From Bacteroidota bacterium (GTDB lineage: Bacteria; Bacteroidota; Bacteroidia; Chitinophagales; Saprospiraceae), in contig JAFMBH010000003.1 in the NCBI GenBank assembly GCA_017858735.1, forward strand, positions 1 through 64,000: DNA of 64,000 nucleotides. Direction: 5' to 3'. The notes beneath the pieces were generated by a model. It worked only from the letters and a program-made list of their open reading frames with translations, was not told the DNA's origin and did not search any database. Each line of letters starts with the position of its first letter. The first letter of the stretch is position 1. The position numbers were made by a program, and so were the translations under genes. Positions 9,379 through 17,981 of this stretch are shown here, in pieces.

Positions 9379-9741
9379 ATGAAAAAAACCCTTGTTATTG
9401 GAGCTTCTTCCAAACCTGGACGGGTATCCAGAGAAGCTGTGTTAAAATTGAGGGAAGCTGGACACGAAGTCATTGCTATCGGTGCGCAAGAAGATAAAAT
9501 TGGAGATATATCCATTCAAACAGGTCATCCATTAAATATGGGTGACCTGCATACCGTTACCCTTTATTTGAATCCGAACAGACAGATTGACTATTACGAT
9601 TACTTAATGGCATTGAAACCCAAAAGGATAATATTCAATCCTGGAACGGAAAACCCTGATCTCGAAAGTTTGGCTCATGAAAACAATATTGAAACCGAAG
9701 AGGCATGTACCCTTGTTCTTCTCTCCTTAGGTGCTTATTGA
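9379..9741 (+). CDS. CoA-binding domain protein (YccU-like)
   Basis: A 120-residue single-domain Rossmann protein of the CoA_binding_2 family. The N-terminal strand and nucleotide loop read KTLVIGASSKPGRVS, and the C-terminal half has the family pattern KRIIFNPGTENP followed by EACTLVLL. Homologues bind CoA, but their cellular role is not settled. It sits 7 bases after the E2 gene, whose product uses CoA, and is probably cotranscribed. The last 7 bases overlap the convergent small membrane-protein gene. Confidence 0.85.
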   Translation: MKKTLVIGASSKPGRVSREAVLKLREAGHEVIAIGAQEDKIGDISIQTGHPLNMGDLHTVTLYLNPNRQIDYYDYLMALKPKRIIFNPGTENPDLESLAHENNIETEEACTLVLLSLGAY

Positions 9742-9938
9742 ACTTTAGGCATCTGACAAGCTTCATCCGCTTTTTTACCACAAAGTGTACAATCTCCTAA
9801 TTGATCTTTTAACATTGGATTATTGGAGGAACAAGTGCCTCTAAAAGGTTCTCCTGTTACCCAGTGCCTGAGGTTCAACAAAAGAATAGAGGCAAACATA
9901 AAACTAAAAATGATGCCTAGCATTGTTAAAAATTCCAT
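9735..9938 (-). CDS. small Cys-rich membrane protein, possibly NqrM-like
   Basis: I choose the ATG at 9938 (67 residues, MEFLTMLG) over an upstream in-frame ATG at 9959, because a predicted -7 promoter element at 9962-9969 would place the transcript start at about the latter. One membrane segment (residues ~3-22) is followed by a cytoplasm- or periplasm-facing tail with four cysteines in the order C-S-S-N, C-x2-C, C. The layout resembles the NqrM (DUF539) iron-delivery factor for Na+-NQR: one TM segment, then a GxC and a CxxC-type cluster. Homology is not certain and no nqr genes are in the window. The cluster probably binds a metal ion. Confidence 0.6.
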   Translation of the reverse strand: MEFLTMLGIIFSFMFASILLLNLRHWVTGEPFRGTCSSNNPMLKDQLGDCTLCGKKADEACQMPKVQ

Positions 9939-9961
9939 TTTTACATTTTTTAAGAACACTA

Positions 9962-9969
9962 CAAAGATA
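9962..9969 (-). promoter_or_regulatory. -7 promoter element (TATCTTTG)
   Basis: Exact minus-strand TAnnTTTG match, giving a predicted transcript start around 9957-9958. It supports the shorter start (9938) of the Cys-rich membrane protein. Confidence 0.5.
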
Positions 9970-9997
9970 AGGTTCTTTTTCTTTTAATTACACTACC

Positions 9998-10768
9998 ATG
10001 GGCAATGATTTAAATCAAAAAATGGAGGCATTCAGTCGTCTCTTGATAATAATGGATGAATTACGGGAGAAATGTCCCTGGGATAAAAAACAAACCTTCC
10101 AAAGTTTGAGAATGCTCACCCTCGAAGAAACTTATGAGCTATCGGATGCCATCCTAAAAAATAATCTACCTGAAATACAAGAAGAAATTGGTGATGTTTT
10201 TTTGCATTTAATATTTTACAGTAAAATAGCTGAGGAATCAAATTCATTTGATGTGGCTGATTGTCTGCATAGTATTTGTGAAAAACTGATAAGAAGACAT
10301 CCACATATTTACGGGGATGTAAAAGTTAATTCAGCGGAAGAGGTAAAGAAAAATTGGGAACAGATTAAATTAACAGAAGGTAAAAAATCAGTCCTTTCGG
10401 GCGTGCCATCTTCCCTCCCCTCTCTGGTTAAAGCTTATAGAATACAAGAAAAAACGAGCCAGGTAGGTTTTGACTGGGAGAATAAAGAACAAGTCTGGGA
10501 AAAAGTTGTTGAAGAAATAGAAGAGTTTAAAGAGGAGTTGGTAAAAAACGAATCAATGGAAAGAAAGGAAGAAGAATTTGGAGATTTACTCTTTTCGTTA
10601 GTGAATTATGCTCGTTTTGAAGGGATTAATCCTGAAAATGCGCTGGAAAAAGTAAACTTGAAGTTCACAAAAAGATTTGAGTATATAGAAAATAAAGCAG
10701 GTGATAGGCTTAGCAGTCTATCTCTCGACGAAATGAATATTCTATGGGCAGAAGCTAAAATGCAATAA
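9998..10768 (+). CDS. mazG: MazG nucleoside triphosphate pyrophosphohydrolase
   Basis: A 256-residue two-domain all-alpha NTP-PPase that hydrolyses (d)NTPs to the monophosphate and PPi, limiting aberrant nucleotides and ppGpp-linked stress. Near residue 25 is LREKCPWDKKQT, the usual start of the family. The metal-binding EEIGDVFLHL lies in the first domain and EEFGDLLFSLVNYAR in the second. The inter-domain pattern VGFDWENKEQVW is also typical. The length agrees with E. coli MazG. The gene stands alone on the plus strand, with 58 bases before the BFN-UVR gene; the two may form one transcript. Confidence 0.92.
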   Translation: MGNDLNQKMEAFSRLLIIMDELREKCPWDKKQTFQSLRMLTLEETYELSDAILKNNLPEIQEEIGDVFLHLIFYSKIAEESNSFDVADCLHSICEKLIRRHPHIYGDVKVNSAEEVKKNWEQIKLTEGKKSVLSGVPSSLPSLVKAYRIQEKTSQVGFDWENKEQVWEKVVEEIEEFKEELVKNESMERKEEEFGDLLFSLVNYARFEGINPENALEKVNLKFTKRFEYIENKAGDRLSSLSLDEMNILWAEAKMQ

Positions 10769-10826
10769 AACAGGCATAGAATATAGTAATTATTAATACC
10801 TTTAATGCTTATATAACCTGCATTTT

Positions 10827-11435
10827 ATGAAAAAAATTGAACTTCGAATCGTCGCACTTTCGCATAGTGTATCTCAATCAAATAACTATGCAGTTGTATT
10901 AGGTGAGATGATTGGATTAAGGCGTATTCCTATTGTTATTGGGAGTTTTGAGGCTCAAGCTATCGCTGTTGCCATGGAAAAAATGACACCTAACAGGCCA
11001 CTTACTCACGATTTATTTAAACAAACCCTGGAGGCATTCAAAGTTGAAATAAAGGAAATTATCATTAATAATTTATTAGACGGAATTTTCTATGCCAGAC
11101 TTATTTGTGAAAGGGAAGGTGAAATTATAGAACTTGATTCAAGAACTTCCGATGCTATTGCCCTTGCTGTAAGATTTCAATGCCCTATTTTTACTTACGA
11201 ATTTATCCTCGACACGGCAGGTGTTGAATTAGACGAAAGCACACAAACAGAAATTGAGGAAGAGAGCGATGATGAAATGGAGGAAAAGCCTGGTAAGGAC
11301 AAACAAAGTACTCTAAGCACTTATTCCCTGGAGTCTCTTCAAAATATGCTTTTACAAGTTTTAGAAGAAGAGAATTACGAAAAAGCGGCTACCATTCGCG
11401 ATGAGATAGATAAAAGAAAAAGGGACTTGGATTAA
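10827..11435 (+). CDS. bifunctional nuclease (BFN/DUF151) domain protein with C-terminal UVR motif
   Basis: A 202-residue protein. Residues ~1-130 form a BFN (DUF151) domain, with the conserved stretch GLRRIPIVIGSFEAQAI, RPLTHDL and the C-terminal LDSRTSDAIALAVRF. Residues ~131-158 are an acidic linker. Residues ~165-200 are a UVR motif (LLQVLEEENYEKAATIRDEID), the coiled helix pair through which UvrB and UvrC interact. BFN proteins have reported nuclease activity in plants; in bacteria the role is unclear. The fusion to UVR is common in Bacteroidota and suggests contact with a UvrB-like partner or self-association. This is inference. Confidence 0.88.
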   Translation: MKKIELRIVALSHSVSQSNNYAVVLGEMIGLRRIPIVIGSFEAQAIAVAMEKMTPNRPLTHDLFKQTLEAFKVEIKEIIINNLLDGIFYARLICEREGEIIELDSRTSDAIALAVRFQCPIFTYEFILDTAGVELDESTQTEIEEESDDEMEEKPGKDKQSTLSTYSLESLQNMLLQVLEEENYEKAATIRDEIDKRKRDLD

Positions 11436-11437
11436 AG

Positions 11438-11464
11438 GCTGATTGAAGAGTCCTTTTAATCAGC
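11438..11464. terminator. weak hairpin between convergent genes
   Basis: GCTGATT (11438-11444) pairs with AATCAGC (11458-11464). It overlaps the threonine aldolase stop codon, and there is a short T run in the loop but no clear T tract after the stem. Only a weak terminator candidate. Confidence 0.3.
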
Positions 11465-12481
11465 TCTTATACTTTCCAGGATATTTTTGACTCTCTGAAT
11501 CATTTCATCAGAAACATCCAGGTGGGTAACAAATCTTATTGTTTTAGGTCCAAAAGCAGAAGCTTTGACCCCATTTTTAGCTAATTTTTCCAGAAACTGG
11601 TTGGCAGTCCATGCTTCCTGTAAGTCAAATATAATAATATTTGATTTTACAGGTTTTACTGACTTTACATAATCCAGTTTTTCTAAACAGTCTGCAATTT
11701 CTTTAGCATTAATATGATCTGTTTTTAAACGATTTACGTGATTATCCAAAGCAAAGATGCCTGCGGCGGCAAGAAAACCTGCCTGTCGCATTCCGCCGCC
11801 CATCACTTTTCTAATTCTTCTTGCCTCATTTACAAACTGTTTATTCCCTATGAGTAAAGATCCTACGGGAGCACCTAATCCTTTTGATAAACAGATAGAG
11901 ATACTATCAAAAACAGCACCGTAATTTTTTGTTGAATCACCAGTTTCAACCAATGCATGAAATAATCTCGCACCATCGAGATGTAATTTCAGCCCCGAAT
12001 TATTGCAAACATTTTTTATAGGAATAATTTCATCTAAAGTGTAGTAATTCCCACCCCCTTTATTTGTGGTATTTTCCAAAACCACTAATGTTGACTTTGG
12101 GAGCCAATCTGCGGGACTTTTAATAGCCTCTTGAACCTGATTGGCCGTAATTTTACCATAATTTCCTTCTATTAAATTTACGCCAATACCCGAGTGAAAA
12201 GCATAGCCAGCTACTTCATATTGAAATACATGAGAATTTGCATCACAAATCATTTCATCAAGAGGTCGCGTATGTAATTTTATAGCAATTTGATTGGTCA
12301 TGGTGCCGGACGGGCAAAACAAGGCAGCATCCATGCCAAACATAGCTGCTGCTTTTTCTTCCAGAAAATTAACGGAAGGATCACCTCTAAAAACATCATC
12401 TCCTACCTTAGCATTCCACATCATCTCCAACATTCCCGGTGTAGGTTTGGTCACTGTATCAGAAATAAGATTAATTTCCAT
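11456..12481 (-). CDS. ltaE: low-specificity L-threonine aldolase
   Basis: A 341-residue fold-type I PLP enzyme that splits L-threonine or allo-threonine into glycine and acetaldehyde. It begins with INLISDTVTKPTPGM, characteristic of the family. It has GDDVFRGDPSVN near residue 30, the cofactor-stacking region NTTNKGGG, LHLDGARLFHA, and the PLP-Schiff-base lysine in SICLSKGLGAPVGS (~residue 200). The length equals that of bacterial LtaE. It is monocistronic on the minus strand, convergent with the BFN-UVR gene. A near-consensus -7 element (TAATTTTA, 12498-12505) precedes it. Confidence 0.92.
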   Translation of the reverse strand: MEINLISDTVTKPTPGMLEMMWNAKVGDDVFRGDPSVNFLEEKAAAMFGMDAALFCPSGTMTNQIAIKLHTRPLDEMICDANSHVFQYEVAGYAFHSGIGVNLIEGNYGKITANQVQEAIKSPADWLPKSTLVVLENTTNKGGGNYYTLDEIIPIKNVCNNSGLKLHLDGARLFHALVETGDSTKNYGAVFDSISICLSKGLGAPVGSLLIGNKQFVNEARRIRKVMGGGMRQAGFLAAAGIFALDNHVNRLKTDHINAKEIADCLEKLDYVKSVKPVKSNIIIFDLQEAWTANQFLEKLAKNGVKASAFGPKTIRFVTHLDVSDEMIQRVKNILESIRAD

Positions 12482-12651
12482 TGTATTAATTTTGCGGTAA
12501 AATTAGAATAATTCATGAATCGAACTTAGCTGATTACATAAAAAACATATTATAAATTCATATTTAAATTAATTTTTCGTTGAAATGATAATATTTAAGA
12601 TCAATATATTAGATTTACCAATGAACGAATTACCTAACATTAAAGGTTGCC

Positions 12652-14049
12652 ATGCTTTCCTCTCAAAACTCACTTATTAAACAGGCTAAAGCAAACGAAC
12701 CTCAGGCTTTACAAAGCTGGAATAAGCAACTTACGGCTTATAATGAGGGAATACAGTCAAGCAGGTATGAACCTGCACAATTAAAATCAAAAGCATTTCA
12801 ATACAATCCAAATCAAAAATTGATGGCCATTCAAAAAATGGCCGAAGAGAGTACAAATAATCAAAAATTTATTCAACTAAAATCTTTAGGAACAACATTT
12901 AACCAACAGAGGCAACCTCCATTGCAGCTTAAAAAAAATAATTCCGGTTTACCAGATACCTTAAAAAGTGGCGTTGAAAGTTTATCTGGTCTTTCTATGG
13001 ATGATGTAAAAGTTCATTATAATTCTGATAAACCGGCGCAATTAAATGCGCATGCCTATGCACAAGGTACAGATATTCACCTAGCTTCAGGTCAGGAAAA
13101 ACATTTACCTCATGAGGCTTGGCATGTAGTACAACAGAAGCAAGGGAGGGTTCAGCCTACCACCATGATGAAGGCTAAAGTGCCCATTAATGATGACCAG
13201 GCTTTAGAAAAGGAAGCTGATATAATGGGTACGAGGGCTTTACAAATGAAACCATTTTCTCTTTCAGATTACAGGACAGAAAACTCAGTTCAGAAAAAAG
13301 AGGTAGTTCAAAAAATTGGTGACAACTTAAGTAATGAATTTGAGGACCAGTTAGCCATGGAAACACCAGGCAGAGACGCAATAGGTTCTCTTGATGAATT
13401 AGATAAAGATTTAGATTTCAAATCATCCGATGGTATTGAGGACGTTAAAGCAACTAATATACCGTTACCAAAACATAAGGGTATATCCAAGGCATTTCAT
13501 ACAACCACCAATAAATATGCCGCTAATAGTATTCTTCAAAGAATTGATCCGAGGTTTCATAATCCCGCTTCAAGATTTGGTGGAGGATTTTATGTTGCTA
13601 GCGATCTTCAAACATGTTATGCAGAATTAAAAGCACATGAACTAGACCAATTTAAAGATGATTATGAATTAAAACCAGGAGAATCCCCTCAATGGTTATC
13701 TGCAGTACATACCATGGAATATGATGTTAGCGGTGGAGATCTTGTAGATTGTACAAGTGGAAAATTAGCTGAAATGGTAAAGGCCCAACCATTAGCCATA
13801 GAAAAAAAGGTGAGGGAGGACAAAAGAGATGGGATCGTTTTTCCTTCAACTAAAGGAAGCGGCATGAATATCGTACTTTTCCAGAACTACGGCATTCTTA
13901 AATCTATCTCGGCTGAGCCCACCTCTGCAAAAGAAGGTTTTGGTGAATTTAAAAAGGAAAAATTATCCGAAAAAATGGATAAAATGGAGAAAAAAGGAGA
14001 TTTCTCAAAAATTAAAGATGCTTCACGGACAAATGTTGGAACAATTTAA
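12652..14049 (+). CDS. DUF4157 protein with C-terminal ADP-ribosyltransferase/RES-like domain (eCIS-type effector candidate)
   Basis: The 465-residue protein has no signal peptide. Residues 1-100 are polar and Gln/Lys-rich. Residues ~100-180 form a DUF4157 domain (LSMDDVKVHYNS, QGTDIHLASG, HEAWH at 154-158, an HExxH metal-binding motif). Residues ~280-430 resemble an ADP-ribosyltransferase/RES fold: AFHTTTN (His283), SRFGGGFYVAS (Arg308, Tyr314, Ser317), Glu325 in CYAEL, and late DGIVFPSTKGSG. The tail is Lys/Glu-rich. DUF4157 is known as a domain of cargo proteins associated with extracellular contractile injection systems; the C-terminal domain would be the toxin. No injection-system or clear immunity gene is nearby. 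The DUF4157 assignment is firm; the ART/RES assignment rests on motif spacing and needs a profile search. The gene stands alone between threonine aldolase and dapF. Confidence 0.78.
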   Translation: MLSSQNSLIKQAKANEPQALQSWNKQLTAYNEGIQSSRYEPAQLKSKAFQYNPNQKLMAIQKMAEESTNNQKFIQLKSLGTTFNQQRQPPLQLKKNNSGLPDTLKSGVESLSGLSMDDVKVHYNSDKPAQLNAHAYAQGTDIHLASGQEKHLPHEAWHVVQQKQGRVQPTTMMKAKVPINDDQALEKEADIMGTRALQMKPFSLSDYRTENSVQKKEVVQKIGDNLSNEFEDQLAMETPGRDAIGSLDELDKDLDFKSSDGIEDVKATNIPLPKHKGISKAFHTTTNKYAANSILQRIDPRFHNPASRFGGGFYVASDLQTCYAELKAHELDQFKDDYELKPGESPQWLSAVHTMEYDVSGGDLVDCTSGKLAEMVKAQPLAIEKKVREDKRDGIVFPSTKGSGMNIVLFQNYGILKSISAEPTSAKEGFGEFKKEKLSEKMDKMEKKGDFSKIKDASRTNVGTI

Positions 14050-14098
14050 ATAATTACAAAGGCCTTTTCAAAATAAAATAGTTAGTTCCCAATTAATT

Positions 14099-14123
14099 AT
14101 AATTTCAAACTATTTGAAATTAT
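14099..14123. terminator. AT-rich perfect inverted repeat between convergent genes
   Basis: The 11-bp perfect stem ATAATTTCAAA/TTTGAAATTAT has a CTA loop and abuts the dapF stop codon. It is symmetric, so it could serve both the DUF4157 gene and dapF. The low GC content makes it weak as an intrinsic terminator. Confidence 0.4.
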
Positions 14124-14930
14124 TTAAATACTTATTTCGCCTTTAAACACCTGAACGGCAGGACCTGTCAACCAAACATCTGAAAAAGTGGGTATTTTGC
14201 TATCATGCTTGGGTCTGAAACTAACATGAAGTAAACCGCCTTTAGCTTTAATACTAACTTCAAATTTATCAACTTGCCAACCTTTACTTATATAATAAGC
14301 CATGGCCGCAGCGGTAACACCTGTACCACACGCCAATGTTTCTGCCTCTACGCCTCGCTCAAAGGTGGCTATTTCCAAACCTGTAGGAGCATCAACCAAA
14401 AAATTTACATTGGTTCCACCTTTTCCAAACATCGGATTTAAACGTATTTTTTTACCCTTATTATGCACATCAAAGCCGTTTAAGTCGTCAACAAATTCAA
14501 CCCAGTGTGGACTCCCAGTATGAATAAAATAGGCATTTGACCTAACTTCTACCTTATCTACATTTTTCAGAGAGATAGCATATTCATTATTGTCAAACAC
14601 TTTAAACTGGTGATAACCATCGGTGGCACTAAAAGAACCCTCTGAAGATATTATACCTAAATCGTTGGCAAAAGCAACGATGCATCTGCCACCGTTACCG
14701 CACATAGAACCTTCATTTCCATCGGCATTAAAATAGCGCATTTTAAAATCAGCAACATCATCATTTTCCAATAAAATGAAACCATCTGCACCGATGCCAA
14801 AATTTCTGTGGCATAAATGAGCTATTAAATCAGGTGTGCTAAAATCGGACGGAGCTGGTATTCTGTTATCTACCATCACAAAATCATTGCCTGCCCCATG
14901 ATATTTGTAAAAATTAATGGTATTATTCAT
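14124..14930 (-). CDS. dapF: diaminopimelate epimerase
   Basis: A 268-residue enzyme converting LL- to meso-diaminopimelate for lysine and peptidoglycan synthesis. The N-terminal segment FYKYHGAGNDFVMVDNR is diagnostic. The two catalytic cysteines sit in MCGNGGRC (Cys77) and ACGTGVTAA (Cys201), one in each half of the pseudo-symmetric fold. Length is normal. Its start overlaps the end of the upstream 81-residue membrane-protein gene by 8 bases, suggesting translational coupling. It shows that the cell wall is of the meso-DAP type. Confidence 0.95.
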   Translation of the reverse strand: MNNTINFYKYHGAGNDFVMVDNRIPAPSDFSTPDLIAHLCHRNFGIGADGFILLENDDVADFKMRYFNADGNEGSMCGNGGRCIVAFANDLGIISSEGSFSATDGYHQFKVFDNNEYAISLKNVDKVEVRSNAYFIHTGSPHWVEFVDDLNGFDVHNKGKKIRLNPMFGKGGTNVNFLVDAPTGLEIATFERGVEAETLACGTGVTAAAMAYYISKGWQVDKFEVSIKAKGGLLHVSFRPKHDSKIPTFSDVWLTGPAVQVFKGEISI

Positions 14931-15168
14931 AATTGACTGTGTCTGTTTTTTCAGGTAAAACCATAGGATTTACCTCCATATTTTGTTCATCAAAACCTAC
15001 GGGGACGCCTCCTTTGTAATGTAACCAAGCCAACCAAAGGCTTAAAAACAGAATAAGGCCCAAACCGAATAGGGAAAATTTCCAACCCCAAATATTACCC
15101 TCCGGGACAACAAATTGACGTAAAAATTCATCCTTTTCCTTTTGAATATCTTCTTTACTTTTTTGCAT
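14923..15168 (-). CDS. small single-pass membrane protein, unknown
   Basis: An 81-residue protein with a charged N-terminus (KSKEDIQKEKDEFLRQ), the pattern VPEGNIWGWKFS, one membrane helix (about residues 32-50) and a short acidic C-terminus. I do not recognise a named family; similar short proteins occur beside dapF in Bacteroidota as far as I recall, but I cannot confirm that here. It overlaps dapF by 8 bases and so is translated from the same mRNA. A near-consensus -7 element on the minus strand (TATATTTA, 15187-15194) lies upstream. Confidence 0.6.
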   Translation of the reverse strand: MQKSKEDIQKEKDEFLRQFVVPEGNIWGWKFSLFGLGLILFLSLWLAWLHYKGGVPVGFDEQNMEVNPMVLPEKTDTVNYE

Positions 15169-15225
15169 TCATATATATTTGTTCCGTAAATATAGTGAAA
15201 TAGTACATTTCAAAGGATATACGTT

Positions 15226-15738
15226 TTATAAGGTACGATTCATTTCAATAAAATGAAGAGGAACTTTAGGTTTGCCAAATTCTAAGGGTACCTCGAAAGG
15301 TAAAATCTTCTCTGATGTTATAAATCCTAATTTTTCATACCACAAAATAAGATCTTGCCGACGATGGATAACCTGAATCTGGATTTTTTCCAAACCAAGA
15401 GATTGCCCGTATTGGATAGCATTTGATACTAATAACTTTCCAATACCATTCCCTTGAAGCGTTGGCTCAACAGAGAGCATCCCCATATATAAATTTTCAT
15501 TTTTCGCTTCCAGATATACTGAACCAATGATTACCTCATTATCATTTATGGCAATAAGAAATACTGCTTTTTCATTAGAAAAAAGCAAAAACAGGTCATT
15601 TTCATCTGTTCTTTTATCCCCTTCAATCAAATCAGACTCAAATGTCCAACCTTTCTTTGCCTCCTCGCCACGATAGGCATTATTGACAAGTATGCAGATA
15701 TTGGGTAAATCGTATAAAATTGCCCTGGAAACTTTCAT
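15226..15738 (-). CDS. GNAT-family N-acetyltransferase
   Basis: A 170-residue single-domain acetyl-CoA-dependent transferase. The acetyl-CoA pyrophosphate loop is LQGNGIGKLLV (Q-x-x-G-x-G, about residues 95-105), preceded by the beta4 strand MGMLSVEP. The C-terminal part has the typical WYEKLGF helix-strand turn. The substrate cannot be told: GNATs of this type acetylate amines, amino acids or protein N-termini. A promoter with good -33 and -7 boxes lies just upstream and overlaps the start of the divergent acylase gene. Confidence 0.85.
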   Translation of the reverse strand: MKVSRAILYDLPNICILVNNAYRGEEAKKGWTFESDLIEGDKRTDENDLFLLFSNEKAVFLIAINDNEVIIGSVYLEAKNENLYMGMLSVEPTLQGNGIGKLLVSNAIQYGQSLGLEKIQIQVIHRRQDLILWYEKLGFITSEKILPFEVPLEFGKPKVPLHFIEMNRTL

Positions 15739-15763
15739 AATTTATTTATTTTACCTAAATTCC

Positions 15764-15796
15764 CAAAATTAATAAAAATTTGATACCATGTTCAAA
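15764..15796 (-). promoter_or_regulatory. promoter of the GNAT gene (-7 TAATTTTG, -33 TTTG)
   Basis: On the minus strand, TAATTTTG (15771-15764) is preceded by TTTG (15796-15793) with 21 bases between, matching the TTTG/TAnnTTTG pattern. The -33 box lies inside the first codons of the divergent acylase gene. Confidence 0.6.
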
Positions 15797-17953
15797 CTGA
15801 TTTCCATCCTTTTGTTTTCCAGTGTATGTTTACTCAATGGACAAACATTTTCCAAAAATGAAATAAATGAATGGACTACAAGGGCACAAAATGTCACAAT
15901 TATAAGAGATAATTACGGTGTTCCGCACATTTATGGTAAAACCGACGCCGATGTAGTTTTCGGGTTAATGTACACGCAGTGTGAGGATGATTTTAATCGG
16001 GTGGAGGAGAATTATTTAGATGCATTAGGCAGATTATCAGAATCTCTGGGTGAAAATTATTTTTATCAGGACGCACGAGCCAGAATGTATGCAGACACCC
16101 TACTTGCAAAAAATAATTATTTACGATCACCTACCTGGTTAAAAGTACTATTAGACGGGTTTGCCTCGGGGATTAATTATTATCTATATAAAAATCCAAA
16201 TGTTAAACCCAAAATCATACATAGGTTTGAACCCTGGATGCCTTTATTATTTACTGAAGGAAGTATTGGCGGAAACATTACAATTATTCCAATTCAGGGG
16301 ATTAAAGATTTTTATGAGGGAAATGGCATGGGCTATCAGGTCCCTGAAATACCTGAATGGGAACAGGAGCCAGCAGGTTCAAATGGATTTGCCATTGCGC
16401 CAGAATTAACAAAAAATGGATATCCGTTACTACTAATTAATCCACATACCTCTTTTTATTTCAGAACGGAGGTTCATTTAGTAAGTGAGGAAGGCCTAAA
16501 CACTTACGGTGCAATTACTTGGGGGCAATTTTTTGTTTATCAGGGATTTAATGAAAAATGTGGCTGGATGCATACATCTGGTGCCGCTGATGTGGCAGAT
16601 GAATATTTAGAAACGATTGAAAAAAGAGGAAGTGATTATTATTACCTCTATGAGAATAAATGGCTACCAGTCAAAACCCGAAAGGAAATCATCTATTTTC
16701 AAACTAATAAAAGTAAATTATCCAGAGAAATAACCTTGTATTTTACACATCACGGACCAATTATAGCACGAAAAGATGGTAAATGGGTATCCATAAGAAT
16801 GATGACAGAACAAATTGACGCATTAGCTCAATCTTTTTTAAGAACCAAGACAGAAGATGTCAAATCTTTTGAAAAAGTAATGAAGTTAAATACAAATTCA
16901 TCTAACAATACCGTTTTTGCAGATAATTCAGGGAATATTGCCTATTGGCATGGAAATTTTATGCCAAAAAGAAGTCTGGATTATAATTGGAATGGCCTTT
17001 TAGATGGCACAACTTCAAATACAGAATGGAAAGGATATCATAAGGTTAAAGAACTGGTTCGAATAATTAATCCTGCCAATGGCTGGATTCAGAACTGTAA
17101 TTCAAATCCTTTTACTGCCTCTGGAAAATTTAGTCCTGAAAGGAAAAAATATCCTAATTATATGGCACCGGATGAAGAAAATTTCCGAGGCGTAGCCGCT
17201 ATAAGAATACTGGAAAATGTAAAAGGAAACTGGACGCTTGACAGTTTAGTTAAAGCAGCTTTTAATCCTTTTTTACCTGGCTTGGCAAATATTATCCCGG
17301 ATCTTCTAAAAGTTTATAAAGGAGATTTGTCCTCTTCTTTTACTGATCCACTCAAAGAGTTATCTACCTGGAACTTTGAGAGAGATTCTTTATCCATTGC
17401 TACTAGCCTGGCCGTTTTTTATGGTGAAAATATTATGGACATTGCCAGAGTTAAAAGTGGCTATGGTGCAAAATCTATGTTAAACCTGGAGGCTTATGTT
17501 TTAAAAAACTTATCGGCAACAGATAAAAAACTTGCTTTTGAAAAAACCATAAATCAACTTTCCAGTCAATTTGGCACATGGAGGACTAAATGGGGAGATA
17601 TAAACAGGTTTCAACGAATAAGTGCAGGTATTCGCCCAGAATTCAACGATGATTTAGAAAGTTTGCCTGTAGGTTTCACCTCATCTGCCTGGGGATCACT
17701 TGCTGCATTTGGTTCAAAAACACAAGCGGGAACCAAAAAAAGATATGGGACTTTGGGAAATAGTTTTGTTGCCATAGTAGAATTTGGGCCCAAAATTAAC
17801 GCTCATTCTATTGTCACAGGTGGTTCATCCAGTAACCTGAATTCACCCCATTTTAATGACCAATCCCTTAGATACACAAGAGGACAGTTCAAAAAAATTC
17901 ATTTTTATAAAAATGAAGTGGAATCCAATGCAGTGAAAACCTATCACCCTTAA
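15788..17953 (+). CDS. secreted penicillin acylase-family N-terminal nucleophile hydrolase
   Basis: A 721-residue precursor with a signal peptide ending near LLNGQ. It belongs to the penicillin/AHL acylase family, which self-cleaves into alpha and beta chains. The early IIRDNYGVPHIYGKTDADVV is the alpha-chain signature. The autocleavage site is at Gly197-Ser198 in PAGSNGFAI, making Ser198 the new beta-chain N-terminal nucleophile. Also present are NPHTSF, the oxyanion region and HHGPII. Family members hydrolyse amide bonds in penicillins, acyl-homoserine lactones or cyclic lipopeptides. The substrate cannot be read from sequence; for a Bacteroidota species, quorum quenching or lipopeptide breakdown is as likely as beta-lactam hydrolysis. 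A PLP-enzyme gene follows 28 bases later. Confidence 0.9.
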   Translation: MFKLISILLFSSVCLLNGQTFSKNEINEWTTRAQNVTIIRDNYGVPHIYGKTDADVVFGLMYTQCEDDFNRVEENYLDALGRLSESLGENYFYQDARARMYADTLLAKNNYLRSPTWLKVLLDGFASGINYYLYKNPNVKPKIIHRFEPWMPLLFTEGSIGGNITIIPIQGIKDFYEGNGMGYQVPEIPEWEQEPAGSNGFAIAPELTKNGYPLLLINPHTSFYFRTEVHLVSEEGLNTYGAITWGQFFVYQGFNEKCGWMHTSGAADVADEYLETIEKRGSDYYYLYENKWLPVKTRKEIIYFQTNKSKLSREITLYFTHHGPIIARKDGKWVSIRMMTEQIDALAQSFLRTKTEDVKSFEKVMKLNTNSSNNTVFADNSGNIAYWHGNFMPKRSLDYNWNGLLDGTTSNTEWKGYHKVKELVRIINPANGWIQNCNSNPFTASGKFSPERKKYPNYMAPDEENFRGVAAIRILENVKGNWTLDSLVKAAFNPFLPGLANIIPDLLKVYKGDLSSSFTDPLKELSTWNFERDSLSIATSLAVFYGENIMDIARVKSGYGAKSMLNLEAYVLKNLSATDKKLAFEKTINQLSSQFGTWRTKWGDINRFQRISAGIRPEFNDDLESLPVGFTSSAWGSLAAFGSKTQAGTKKRYGTLGNSFVAIVEFGPKINAHSIVTGGSSSNLNSPHFNDQSLRYTRGQFKKIHFYKNEVESNAVKTYHP

Positions 17954-17981
17954 TTTACATCATTAAAGAAAAAAAATAATC

